From: Lyophyllum atratum
Taxonomy: Eukaryota > Basidiomycota > Agaricomycetes > Agaricales > Lyophyllaceae
Direction of reading: 5' to 3'
Assembly: GCA_014905825.1 (NCBI GenBank)
Contig: JACGCN010000012.1
Location: 682,001 to 746,000, forward strand
DNA length: 64,000 nt
The notes beneath the pieces were generated by a model, which made no database searches, was not told where the DNA came from, and saw only the letters and a program-made list of their open reading frames with translations. This document shows, piece after piece, positions 49,647 to 61,133 of this stretch. Made by a program: the position numbers and the translations under genes. Position 1 is the first letter of the stretch. Each line of letters begins with the position of its first letter.

Positions 49647-50407
49647 GCACGGAGCAGGGTTTATCCGTATCTCGTTCGATATGTCGGCTCCAAACAATGA
49701 AATACTGTTCATTACCTCTTCGACAACATGTTTTAAATGTGCTGGCGCTTTTTCGATAGGCGCCAGCCCCTATGCATGCGACTTTCGTGGCCTGTCTACG
49801 TGTTGTCCACGCCGTCCATCAGTGTGCTACTTCGGTGAGAACCTGGTAAGCGCCCTTCGCACTACATGCCCTCGTGTGTTGGCTGTTCTCGGAACAAATA
49901 TAACGCATTGGAAACTCCGTGTGGTAGGTGAGAGGCCGAAAGCTCTGACCTCTGACTGACAGCACATATGGATCCCTGTATTAACTTGTGACGACCCTAG
50001 CTCAACTCGCGAACATGAGGCTAATCAAGTTATGAGTCCTACAGGTTCTTGACGCCGCCCTAATCTGTGCGTGTTCTTACCGATATCCGATCGCATCTTG
50101 CTCAATTATTGGCGTTGTTCGGTCCGCTATGGCAGATGCCGCAAGCACACTAATGCGCCTCGTGTTGCTACACACGATCCAGTATGGCGGTTGACTGCGA
50201 ATGTGATGTCCATCATCCATGCCGATGCCTAAGGATGGATCCTTCCCTGATACTGACTCTGTTCTGTCCAGCAATTCTCAGTACACGTAGGCGGCAAACA
50301 TGCCTCCGCGTTGTGCTCGCGAGGTGCACCCCAGCAGAGCGCCTTGAATTGGCCATCAGGGCGTATAAAACGTCGAAAAAGGGTTCTCCCCTCTCTTCAA
50401 GTTTGCA
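49647..50407. other. Gap before the proline-rich gene
   Basis: No supported coding frame; includes the promoter of the secreted proline-rich protein. Confidence 0.4.
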
Positions 50408-52306
50408 ATGGTTTATCTATTGCTCTTCGTTGCCCTCCTGGGCGTATGCTTCTCCGGCGTGTTTGGGCAGACATCTACCACTCCGCCGTGTTGCATTCAA
50501 TCGTTCGTGCCAAATGGCACAACATCCATAACTCGTACAAGCACAGATGGAGACATCATGACAACGACGACATCCAACCCGACAACATTATATGCTCCAT
50601 GTGGGCCGGACTGGAAGACGTTTCGAGAGACGATGACGGTGTTCATACCCGAATGCGATGAAACACAGATTCGTAATGAACCGCGGCTTACATCTACGGA
50701 AGGACCTGTGGAGTCTCCCAAGCCGACTTGCGAGGTGCGTTCGAGATGTTCGGGAATGCGATGCAAAGTACTGAATTATCGATTATCTGCACAGCCACTT
50801 CTCGACAAGGTCCCACCGCCAGACGATGAGCGTATTGCACCTGAAGAACTCCCGCCACCTGATGAGGAGACACCTCCACCTCTAGAAGATCTTCCACCAC
50901 CTTCTGATGAACCGCCCCCACCTCTCGAAGATCTTCCACCACCTGATGAGGAGACACCTCCACCTTCTGACGAGCCGCCGCCGCCTCTCGAAGATCTTCC
51001 ACCACCTGATGAGGAGACACCTCCGCCTTCTGACGAACCGCCGCCACCTCTCGAAGATCTTCCACCACCTGATGAGGAGACACCTCCACCTTCTGACGAA
51101 CCGAGGCCACCTCTCGAAGATCTTCCACCACCTGATGAGGAAGCACCTCCACCTTCTGACGAGCCGCCGCCGCCTCTGGAAGATCTTCCACCACCTTCTG
51201 ACGAAGCGCCGCCACCTCTGGAAGATCTCCCACCGCCCGATGAGGAGACACCTCTACCTTCTGACGAACCGCCGTCACCTCTCGAAGATCTTCCACCACC
51301 TGATGAGGAGACACCTCCACCTTCTGACGAGCCGCCGCCAACTCTGAAAGATCTCCCACCACCTTCTGACGAAGCGCCGCCACCTCTGGAAGATCTCCCA
51401 CCACCTGATGAGGAGACACCTCCACCTTCTGACGAACCACCGTCACCTCTCGAAGATCTTCCACCACCTGATGAGGAGACACCTCCACCTTCTGACGAAC
51501 CGCCGCCACCTCTTGAAGATCTCCCACCACCTGATGAGGAGACACCTCCACCTTCTGACGAACCACCGTCACCTCTCGAAGATCTTCCACCACCTGATGA
51601 GGAGACGCCTCCACCTTCTGACGAGCCGCCGCCGACTCTGGAAGATCTCCCACCACCTTCTGACGAAGCGCCGCCACCTCTGGAAGATCTCCCACCACCT
51701 GATGAGGAGACACCTCCACCTTCTGACGAACCACCGTCACCTCTCGAAGATCTTCCACCACCTGATGAGGAGACACCTCCACCTTCTGACGAACCACCGT
51801 CACCTCTCGAAGATCTTCCACCACCTGATGAGGAGACACCTCCACCTTCTGACGAACCGCCGCCACCTCTTGAAGATCTCCCACCACCTGATGAGGAGAC
51901 ACCTCCACCTTCTGACGAACCACCGTCACCTCTCGAAGATCTTCCACCACCTGACGAGGAGACACCTCCACCTTCTGACGAACCGCCGCCACCTCTCGAA
52001 GATCTCCCACCACCTGATGAGGAGACACCTCCACCTCTCGACGAGCTGCCGCCACCTGACGACGAGGTTCCTCCGCTGTCAGACACACCCGGCAAGAAGG
52101 TACCCAAATGCAATATGGAAGATTGCCCCTCATGCAAAGAATGTCTGGACTGCCCCGCATGCCCCATAAACGCATCCTGTCCCGATGTCACAAGTACCGT
52201 CACTTTGACTACGACGGTGTCGCTGCCCCGGGCGACGGAATACATCACTATTACAGCTTCCTCTACTATCACGGACTGCTCCTCATGTCCCACTGCTGCT
52301 ATCTAA
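50408..52306 (+). CDS. Secreted proline/acidic repeat protein
   Basis: The start gives a clear signal peptide (MVYLLLFVALLGVCFSGVFG, then QTSTT). A mature head with four or five Cys (TPPCCIQSFV, APCGPDWKTF, FIPECDETQ) is followed by about 20 copies of a 21-residue unit of the type PPPDEETPPPSDEPPSPLED, some shortened to 14 residues. The C-terminal tail is Cys-rich (KCNMEDCPSCKECLDCPACP) and then Thr/Ser-rich (TSTVTLTTTVSLP), suited to O-glycosylation. The repeats are strongly acidic and proline-rich, suggesting an extended cell-wall or extracellular-matrix protein. A 60-nt segment (about 50734-50793) has donor GTGCGT and acceptor CACAG and is a multiple of three, so both spliced and retained forms stay in frame. 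I do not recognise a named family. Confidence 0.8.
   Translation: MVYLLLFVALLGVCFSGVFGQTSTTPPCCIQSFVPNGTTSITRTSTDGDIMTTTTSNPTTLYAPCGPDWKTFRETMTVFIPECDETQIRNEPRLTSTEGPVESPKPTCEVRSRCSGMRCKVLNYRLSAQPLLDKVPPPDDERIAPEELPPPDEETPPPLEDLPPPSDEPPPPLEDLPPPDEETPPPSDEPPPPLEDLPPPDEETPPPSDEPPPPLEDLPPPDEETPPPSDEPRPPLEDLPPPDEEAPPPSDEPPPPLEDLPPPSDEAPPPLEDLPPPDEETPLPSDEPPSPLEDLPPPDEETPPPSDEPPPTLKDLPPPSDEAPPPLEDLPPPDEETPPPSDEPPSPLEDLPPPDEETPPPSDEPPPPLEDLPPPDEETPPPSDEPPSPLEDLPPPDEETPPPSDEPPPTLEDLPPPSDEAPPPLEDLPPPDEETPPPSDEPPSPLEDLPPPDEETPPPSDEPPSPLEDLPPPDEETPPPSDEPPPPLEDLPPPDEETPPPSDEPPSPLEDLPPPDEETPPPSDEPPPPLEDLPPPDEETPPPLDELPPPDDEVPPLSDTPGKKVPKCNMEDCPSCKECLDCPACPINASCPDVTSTVTLTTTVSLPRATEYITITASSTITDCSSCPTAAI
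50820..52050 (+). repeat. Coding minisatellite, 63-bp unit (some 42 bp)
   Basis: About 20 units of 63 bp built on cacctgatgaggagacac, ctccaccttctgacga and tctcgaagatcttcc. Variation is mostly silent or swaps P/S/T/A. The 63- and 42-bp lengths keep both this frame and long frames on the other strand open. Confidence 0.95.
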
Positions 52307-52597
52307 GCTACATCCGTATCTTCGGCTCATTGATATACCATGTCATTTCATCTCAGGTATTGACGCATTATCGCAGGACCTATCCAGAGCTTATGAATCT
52401 ATGAATATGAGTCCTCATCATGCCATGGACAACTAACGACACATGAGAGCGTTTGCTTTCAATATAAGAACGGAAGGCGGATTGAAATGGATGGTCGCGC
52501 CATGCCATCATGCTCAAGGAACAAGAAATACAAAGTGTCGTAGGTAAACGCACGGGTGCATGACCCAGCCATGATTATACAGGATTATACTCATTCA

Positions 52598-54024
52598 TCA
52601 GCGACCAACCAAGATATCGTAATGCCCAGGCCTACCGAAGTCAGTGGTTCAGTCGAAACTGCATTATGATATTGCTCACCGATATAAAAGAACGAGAGGC
52701 TTAGTCTCATCATCGACAGTACGTATCGGAACGAAGTCTACAGCCTCACTGCGCCGGCCATCCAGATATGCAACATCGATGTTGAGGTGGAGTGCGCGAC
52801 ATAGAGCAGTCATTTGTACGTGGTCTAGCACACAAACGTTCATCCATACCGAGCAAGTCAGATGCAGTGAAATATGCTCACCTGCTTCTTTACCGCCTGC
52901 CTCAACAAAATGCTCGCAAAAGAGTCGAGTGTCCATATGCTCTCCAGTCTCTGGGTGGAATAACACGGCCTCGAAGTCATCCGGCGCCAATCGAATCTGA
53001 GCTGACTAGTACCAGTCGTTAAACAAGATGCCGCAGGCAGGCTGATGAGAGACTCACTGTGACCAATCGTAAATAAACTACGATGGAATTGGAAACTGAA
53101 CCCATCAATCAATCAGTCGGTTCGTAGAAGGGGAGGATGGATGAGCGTACTTTCGGGTGTTTGGAATTCCTGTACAAGGCGAACTGGGGTCAACTTCATG
53201 CCATCTTCATCTTCCAAAACGTGTCGAATGAGAGCGGCGAGAGTCTCATAGAAGTCTTCATATACAAGGCGCTGGAAGCCAACCTCTTCCAACATAGGCA
53301 GCGTGGACTCCAAGGTCGCTAGGGCACGAGGTACAGACACATCGCGGTTGGGTGAGTGGATGAGACATTCAACGAAGGCAAAGGCCGCGGCTAATTTATA
53401 GCTTCAGCCGACATATTTAGGAGTGATAGCACCATTAGGGATTACATCTGTAGAAACAGTCTCCATCGCCTATCCAAGGGTGTTGGTCAGCGGTGCCACA
53501 AGGCTATGAAGGGAGCGCGCACCTCTTGTCCGTCGAATCGAGTGATGGCCCTTCCGTTCGAGCCAGTCGATCTGCTGAACGAAAGACGGGGCGCCGTTTT
53601 CGTATTCGGCGCGTAATTCAGAGATGGGCGCAAGCTCGTCGATTAATGGGCGATCGGGCACGCTTTCGTTGAAGAGACCCTGGGATGATAAATGAGAAGG
53701 CCCCTCTGTCGGTTTCGTCGACTCAAACGCACCAAATTGAGATCATACAGCTGTGCAGGTGTAAGGTCCTGGATATCTGAGAAGTTCAGTACTTAAGCTT
53801 TGAGAGTACCGATCCCTATCGCTGAGAGCATACCAGTGTGCTCATCAATAACAGCAGGAATATCCTCGAAATCATCACCATCATCTACATCAGGAAGGTT
53901 CGCTAACTTGCGTTTGGCTGTAGAAGGGGGCGCAAAAGCTATCGGTCAACCATGGCTGGAAGGCATGGGTGCTAAACAACTGTGACACACGGGCTGATGG
54001 GGTCTTCGCGGGAGAGTTATTCAT
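52598..54024 (-). CDS. Otubain-type deubiquitinase (peptidase C65, OTUB1-like)
   Basis: Minus strand, starting MNNSPAKTPSAP. An acidic N-terminal segment follows (KLANLPDVDDGDDFEDIPAV, IDEHTG). The catalytic core is FVQQIDWLERKGHHSIRR, then GDGDCFYRSAAFAFVECLIH with the catalytic Asp/Cys pair, RLVYEDFYETLAALIRHVLE, TSAQIRLAPDDFEAVLFHPE, a cysteine-protease-type middle and the catalytic His near the end in RPGHYDILVGR. Otubains cleave Lys48-linked ubiquitin chains or block E2 enzymes. Exon joints at the Cys loop (TAC AGA T then CC GCG) and at the C-terminal His exon were checked in phase. A UBC7-like E2 gene lies 5 kb away on the same strand, though no functional link is implied. Confidence 0.9.
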
Positions 54025-54389
54025 TGTTCAATATTCTGTGGTGGTATAAGGTCCTTGTTGCCGCGCCTGCCTAGGAGTTTGGCCGGAAGATGTTGAAGGT
54101 GGGAGATATACAGCAAGGCGGGTTACGAATTTGATCAACGACTTACATAGTGGTGGAATAGAAGGACGCGCCACGAAGCATCTCGAAAATCGGGCAAAAT
54201 GAGTACAACGAAGTGGATTACTATGATGTGGAGATGATACAGATACAATTAGAAGTGAGATAGTAGTTGCACAACAGATTGGGAACAAAGCAGGTCAACA
54301 ACAACAGTAACACAGCAACCCAAGCACAAAAACATGGGTGGGATCAAGGCAGGATACACATTACAAACTTCAAGTCAATTGAAAGGCAT
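54025..54389. other. Promoter of otubain and 3' flank of the helicase
   Basis: A 365-bp spacer with no coding frame. Confidence 0.4.
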
Positions 54390-57300
54390 TCAATCTGAGT
54401 CAAAATCTCGCGTCCGGGCCCACTTATCCAATTCCGCGATAATCCCCTTTTGCATCTCTGGAGACTGACGGGCACTGTGTATAGTATGTGGTCAAATACA
54501 ATACCACTGCCGCAGAACTAAGAACTTACAAATCTCTAGCGAATGTTGGGACATCACCGGGATGATTGATCATTCCCAGCTCAATAAGCGCTTGATGTCG
54601 TGCCGCCAGCCTGGAAGAAAGTTGTTTGGGAAAGTACAAGAGTGATGCTGTGGATCACATACTGTTCCTCGGGTGTTGGTGGGGGCTTGTGGTGCTTCCG
54701 TATCGGCGGCCATTGCGGCTTAGGCGATGCGTTCTTCCCAGGAGAGTCAGCCTTTTGTCTCGACTTCCTTCGACGTGTATCCTGACAACGGCTTAGCAAA
54801 GATTTAGCCTTCAAGAGCACAGCAGACGAACAAGCAAGGTCTTCTTTGTGCGCTGCTCCTCAATCCGGCTTGGGACAAGGACTTGATCGTTGTGATGGCT
54901 GTACTTCACGCCGATAGCGCTCAAGGTCTTCTGTATCACGTCTTGCTCTCGAGATTCTGCAGTTGGTGGGGCTGACAAGGCGAAAGAACAACTTCAGCCT
55001 CCCAATTGGTACTCTTGGCAACTACCCCTACCATCATCGAACAATAAGGCTCCCAACCCTCTCAGATTGCCCTGCGCCGTACATTAGATCTATGTTTAAC
55101 GCAGCAATCAGCTTCCGTGATACTTACCACATCTTCCTTGTCCTTGGGTCCTTTTGCTTCGGCTTCTGCGACCCAATCTTCGCCAGTGCTTTTGTTCTGT
55201 CGCTTTGGTCTTGATCCCCCCATATTTGCAAGAGCCCAGTCCAATTCTGCGAGATTAGCTCTCTCGATCTATAACACATGTCAAACGATGCATCCGGACG
55301 CACAAAAAGCCAACCATCTTACAGCCATTTTTGTTGCAAGCTTATCTTCGTGGAGTCTAAATATGTTTTCAATTCCGAAAAGCTCTCCTTTCTTCGCTGT
55401 ATCGCCCTGTATACCCTCAAAGTATCTGGAGCCTACTAAGCCACCGATGACAACGAACAGGCTAAGCACATACCTTGTCTGGACACTGGCTTCATATCCA
55501 ATCGCCATCTGCTGCTGCTTGTAGATCTGACGTGCATAAATCAACTCTTCGACAGAGCCTGCGCCTAAAAGGCGATAGACGGATACATCGCGCGTTTGGC
55601 CAAAGCGAAAGGCTCTGCGGATAGATGAGAAATGCGGAATGCGGCATATGGGCGTTCATTACCTGTCCATGGCTTGAAGGTCATGTGCTGGATCTGAATG
55701 GGTCATGCAGTTGTGAATAAAAACGAAGACGTCATTTCAATGCGAGAGACTCACTCCAATTCGGATCTGGACAATATATGATGAGTTAGGTTCTCATTTA
55801 AGAACATGATGCGCCCTTACCAAAGATAACCACCTTATTGGCACCTGTAAGATTCAGGCCCGTTCCACCAGCAAGCGTTGATATTAGGAACAGGAAAACA
55901 CTTGGATCCGAATGGAACTTGTCAATCATAGGCATGCCTGTGGTATAAGTAAATCGCTGCCATCTCCGAGATTCAGCGACTGCCTACGATCGGCCTGTTT
56001 GGTGCTCCCATCGAGCTTAAGGAAGCCATATCCTATATCATATTCAGCACAGGAAGAGATCCGGTTGGTGGCTACCGACCTCGTGATTTCAGATGGAACT
56101 CGAGCATCTCAAGCAATTTGACCGACTTCGTAAAGATGAGGACCTTGTTCGTCGGGTCTCTCCTCCACTCTTTCAATAACAACTCTAGGACCTATTGATA
56201 GTTAGCATAGTATTTAGAACTGGAAAATACTGCGAAAGCGTACCGCCCACTTGCCGCAAAACTTGGGCTGCATCATTGCTGTGCCATATTTCGGAATATC
56301 GCCTTCTGGAAATGCGAGCTCAGCCAATGCCCTGTTCCGTGCTATCTGGATATTGGTCAATTGTCAAGTGCGGATCGTTCGCGCGGAGGTTAGAGGGACG
56401 AACTTGGTCTGCGGTATCACTGGGTGCTGGAGCCGCATGTTAATGTCGAGATAAGGTTAGAAAAGATAACACCAACATGGAAGGATCAATGCGAGGTGAT
56501 TTGACAACTTGATAAGGATCGACATAAACTTGAAGACATCACCCGGGACAAAAGCACCGCAACAGTTTTTCCGGCTGATAGAAAGAAACCCATCGAAACA
56601 TATGAACATACGGACATCGAAAGTGAAGGAAAACCCCACCTTTTGCGGGAGCCACAGGAACAGGGGTCATCTCGATGGATCAAGTTCTGGACAGGAGCCA
56701 TGTTTAGAATATGCTTGTACACTGATATTTGCCGCGCGGTCAAAGGACAAAAGACGACCTCATCCGTCTTTTTTGGAAGCTGGATAATAGTTGAAAATCA
56801 CCGAGACGAGGGGAAAGAAAGATATGCATACCTGATTCCGGATGATATCTTTTGTCCTGGTTGGATAGGAAGATCAGTAATGCTGTGGCTACAAATAAAG
56901 ACCGCTATAACCTTCGAAGGAAAAAATTCGGCAAAAGCTTGTTCTTCAAAACAAGTGCAACCACCTGGACTGTGCTTTAGAGGATGGATATCATATGTTA
57001 ACATTCAGAATACTCACAAGCGCCTTCGCACGTTCGTCTTCGTTTGCTCCAGCTGACTGTCCCGCCGTCAACGGCTTCACAACAAAACCCTGCCATTGCC
57101 TTGCTGTACCAAGCCGCCCAGGATTTGTCCAATCCAAGATCGTCCACATTTCCTTATATGAATTTTGAATTGTAGTACCAGTGAGTCCAAATCGGCGGTT
57201 ACACAGGAACTGATGATAAGCGACAGTAATCTTGGCAGTTACATTCTTGACACGGTGGACCTCGTCAACGAAGACGCATGTCCACGGCAGGCTGTCCAAA

Positions 57301-59133
57301 ATATCGATATCACGCCGCGCGAGATCGAATGTGGTAAGAACTGAATGGGCCTGAGCATCGGGGAAATTGAACTGAGTGAGGTGCAGACGAACCAACATCA
57401 AGTCTCCCCATTTTGAAATCATGCAGGACGGGATCCCGCTCTTTCCGGGTGCCATTGTATAGGCCAACCTCAAAATAACCCCACTGCACCTTCATTCAGT
57501 CACGCACAAAGTAGATTGAGGATGGCGCCCACCGTCTCGAATTCACGTTGCCAATTGTGAACCACGGTACTCGGCGCAATGATGAGGCAAGTGGGCCACG
57601 TCGCATCGGCAGGTGGCAACTCTCTCCGCTTCTTCCAAGCCTGAAGGTCCTGAAGGAGGGATACATGCTCCTTGCGCCGGTGTCTGTCAGTGATCACTCC
57701 ATTCTTGTGCATGATGGCCGACAAGAACGAGATAACCTGGATCGTTTTGCCTGAGTTCTGACGTTAATAGCCACAACGACCAAACCTGAAATGTATGCTT
57801 ACCCTATTTCGGAGGTGTGTCAACTTTAGTTCTCTAAATGCAAGGCTCAATAACATACCAATCCCATATCATCTCCGAGAAGGCCTCCACGGCCCTCTGA
57901 ATATTGTCTCCAAAGGAACTGTACACCATCCCGCTGATAGTCACGAAGATACGTATTGATCGATGCAGGCACCGAGATCTTCTTATCTTCATCGAGCACT
58001 AAGGGGCCAGCTGGGACCTGATCTGGCGCGAGAGGAAATCCTGGACGAGGTTTGAGGCGCTAAACAACATCAAGTCAACATTTGAAGATTCTACGGGTGA
58101 ATGGTAATACCGGATCAGCCAAGTCGTACTCGGAGTCTGATTCTGTTTCAGAATCAGCGGCAGACAATGGTCGCGTTTTCCCTACAAATTGTGGCTCATC
58201 ATCATCAGATTCAGTGACAGACTCGTCGCCTGCTGAATACCAGAGTCGGATTCTGAAAAATTATAGGCCAATTGAACTCAACGTTTCTCCACTTTGGCTC
58301 CTTTTCGGGGGTTTAGTGAACATGAAATGAGGGCAGGCATCTTTGGAAAGCTATGCTCTACGTCAGATTCAGGTTCTGGGAATATGTCAATATAGGTCCA
58401 ACACTGGATTTTGCAAGTGGTCCTACCTGTTGCAGAGTCATCACCGGCGATAGTCTCTCTGGCCTGATTAACAGAACCTGGGGATGGCGAGTTATTCTTC
58501 GAGTCTCGAACAAAACCGACGAGAGTCTTCAACACTATCGGTTGGTCCTCTTCTTCCTCTTCTTCTTCCTCTTCCTCGTCGTCATCGTCGTCCATTGCAC
58601 GAGGTTCGTCATCGTCGCCTTCCGATTCAGAGCAAAGATCGAGATTTTCTTCCGCTGTTGCAATTGTAAGATAACGGTGCGTTCAACTCCCAGAAAGTAC
58701 TCACCGAAATACTGCAACAATGGGTTGGGTTCGTTTAGTTCACCTGGACGACCCTGTCCTGGAGTTAAGGGGTTCTCAGTCTCCCAAAAATGAAAAGATT
58801 GTCTGTGCAGGCATACCTCGTTTCCGCTTTGATGGTCTCCCCACGTCGAGTCTCTTCCCCCGTTCCCGGACCCCCGAAGATGTCGATGCGACTGCACTGG
58901 CTCTTTTGCGCTTCTTGGTCGGCTCAGGAATATAAGCACCTGGTGCGAAGTCAGAATCGGAGTCTGGGTCTGCTCTGGAGAATCAGCATGCGTTCGTGAA
59001 CTTTGCAAGTCAAATACCTAGTGGTGCTGGAATCGACGCGGTGTTGCCTGGGGGAGAAGTCAATAATTGGGTCATGAATAAGTAGAAAGTAAATACGCTT
59101 TGAGTACGCAGATTCCTTCGCCGGCTTCGACAT
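54390..59133 (-). CDS. SNF2-family ATPase, ERCC6L2-like
   Basis: A large multi-exon gene. The N-terminus [13 protein letters not shown] leads to a basic, acidic-patch region ([29 protein letters not shown], then a Glu/Asp run). The helicase core has [20 protein letters not shown], motif [53 protein letters not shown], motif [14 protein letters not shown] and [20 protein letters not shown], and later helicase-C pieces around 56200-55550. [20 protein letters not shown] and [20 protein letters not shown] follow, typical of ERCC6L2/Rad26-like proteins, and then [16 protein letters not shown]. The C-terminal [18 protein letters not shown] ends at TGA 54390. Relatives remodel chromatin or DNA-bound complexes during transcription-linked repair. 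The subfamily is inferred from the core and the post-helicase block. Confidence 0.9.
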
Positions 59134-59472
59134 TGTGTACGATCGTTTAACACGACAGGGGACAGAGAAGGGAGATGGTGGTACAGTGTCAGCAGTAACA
59201 AATTGTTGCTGGTACTAACAATACTCGTAGCAGCCGACGGACCTGACACAAAATGACTTCGCGTCAATCACGTGACATTATTACCTTCTTGGGAAACCCT
59301 TTGATGCCAGATCTGGAACTGAAGAGCAAGGAAAGGGTAATAAATTGACTAGTAACACATCATTGTGGTTAAAGAATGCCTATGGAAACAGGATAAAATG
59401 CGATAGCTCCGGGGTGCAGCAGCGTCAACAGTAGGATAGGATGCGAAGACGGAATAAGAGAAGGAGCCGAGA
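59134..59472. other. Spacer between helicase start and E2 stop
   Basis: Helicase promoter plus E2 3' flank. Includes ATCACGTGACAT near 59266-59277 (an E-box-like palindrome CACGTG). No gene seen. Confidence 0.4.
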
Positions 59473-60382
59473 TCACTCGAATGCCTCCTCAGCACTCCTA
59501 CGGGCTAGTCTTCGCACTTTCTTCCGGTACGCTATGATATGTTGAATTAAGAACAAAGTATGAGGCGACCAAGGTTCACTCACAGTTGATATCAGTTCTG
59601 ACTTCCTTCGCTGCATCTACGTTCGCCGGGCTGTCGAGGTTCGGTGTGTCAGACGATAACAGTGAGATGACGCTGATGAGCTATGATCCTAGTCAAATCG
59701 GTGCTAAAAGGGAGATGCCTAGAGTTGACCCACGATAGATTCTACTGTGTGCACAGGCATCCATCTCTCTCCCGCATCTTCGTAGCCGTACTGATCGTCA
59801 CCAGGGGCATGCTTTGAGCGAGGGAAGGATATTAGTTGACATAGAGGACATTACAGGAGCAAGCTCACTAGAATGGAGACACAGACGACACCATCCGGAT
59901 AGACTATGAAAGAAACAAAGTCAGAACGGCTCAGACATATCAACGAAAGAAAACATTCCGCACTGTTTGGATGCCACATTGGAGTCAGGAAACGCATCTT
60001 GGGAGGTAGAAGAGGGAATTCCGAAGGGAAGGACAACCGTGCTTTGAAGAATCCTCCTTCACTGTAGATCTGTGTTGAAATGGGTTCCTGAGCTTATTCA
60101 GGAATGGTACGTACTACATAGTATCTGGCGGGCTACAAAGACGTAAGACCGTGTCACACCAAGGACAGCAAGGAACATACCCGATAATCAGGATCTCCCA
60201 TTCGTAAAGGTTGTCATCGTCGACGAGACCTATTTGTGTCCCAATCAGTTGCGGATTCGGCATCGGAGGTGCAAAGGCTTGCCTGCCGAGAATCCCTCCA
60301 CCGGGCGTTTGGTCAGTTCCGTCAGCTGTCGACGAAGGAGTAATGTGTTCGAGGCGGCGCTAGGTGTTCCGGGCTTTGACAT
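59473..60382 (-). CDS. UBC7: Ubiquitin-conjugating enzyme E2, UBC7/UBE2G type
   Basis: Starts MSKPGTPSAASNTLLLRRQL (exon 1 60382-60283). Core pieces: GLVDDDNLYEWEILIIG, PPDTMYEGGFFKARLSFP, PPKMRFLTPMWHPN, then IYPDGVVCVSIL with the catalytic Cys. The Ubc7-class acidic insertion HAPGDDQYGYEDAGERWMPV follows, then a C-terminal helix block (LSVISLLSSDTPNLDSPANV, DAAKEVRTDIN). UBC7-type E2s work in ER-associated degradation with Hrd1/Doa10 ligases. Intron 1 has a GC donor (GCAAGC at 60282-60277) instead of GT, and the exon encoding GPPDTM is only 18 nt. The C-terminal tail is short and basic (KKVRRLARRSAEE). Confidence 0.93.
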
Positions 60383-61133
60383 GTTCGAGGTCGGTATATC
60401 GCGATGTGAGTGGCGGAAGATGGGTCTAGCTTCTGTGTCAGCGTGACCTCTTTAAATATGGGGGTCCACGTGACAGTTCGGTATAGGGTTCTTCAAGTGG
60501 GTGCCCGGTGCCGAGCATCTCCAATTGAAGTTTGAAAGAAGTTCAATCCTTCTTAGTAGCAGATCCATTTTATGGTGCGCTTGAAATGAGGCAGCACTCT
60601 AGTGCTCAACAACTACAGTACTTGTCCTGCAATTTCAGAGGTAACAAGATGGAGCGTCTAGCAACCCTCGAACCTGCTCCTTAGCTCTCAGGACACCATA
60701 ACACCGCGTGAACGGCATTTGCCTTTCCCGGCGTTGCGCGCACGGCATTGAGCGGACAGCGTCTGAGCTAACCGTCGATTTTCTCGCAATGCAGGGTGAA
60801 GATGCACGTTATGACCCGAATGAAATAACTCACCGTATCATGATTTATCATTCACGGGTCTGATACGTTATCTCTTCTAGTACTACTTCCAATGTGGTCC
60901 TCCAGGTCCCACAAGCCAACGCGTTTGAGCAATTAAGGTCACATGATACAGATTGCACAGCACGTGCCGATATTTTTTCGATTCGTCCGCTCCGAGTCAG
61001 ATCGCCGAGGCTCGCGACACTTGCTCAGCGTTCTCCCCACCACGCCACCATCCCTGACCTTGTTCTCTCGGAGGAAATTCCTTACTACTGCTAGAACAGG
61101 TGCTCACGACAACCACCAAGCTGTTCTTCGCTC
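60383..61133. promoter_or_regulatory. Divergent intergenic region of UBC7 and RPC2
   Basis: 751 bp between two start codons; should hold both promoters. A TCACATGA word lies near 60939-60946. No coding frame recognised. Confidence 0.4.

Noticed and set aside
50694..52293. Two minus-strand open frames of about 500 residues opposite the proline-rich gene
   Set aside because: They exist only because the 63/42-bp repeat is a multiple of three; products are Ser/Gly/Arg or Val/Gln/Lys monotony with no family features.
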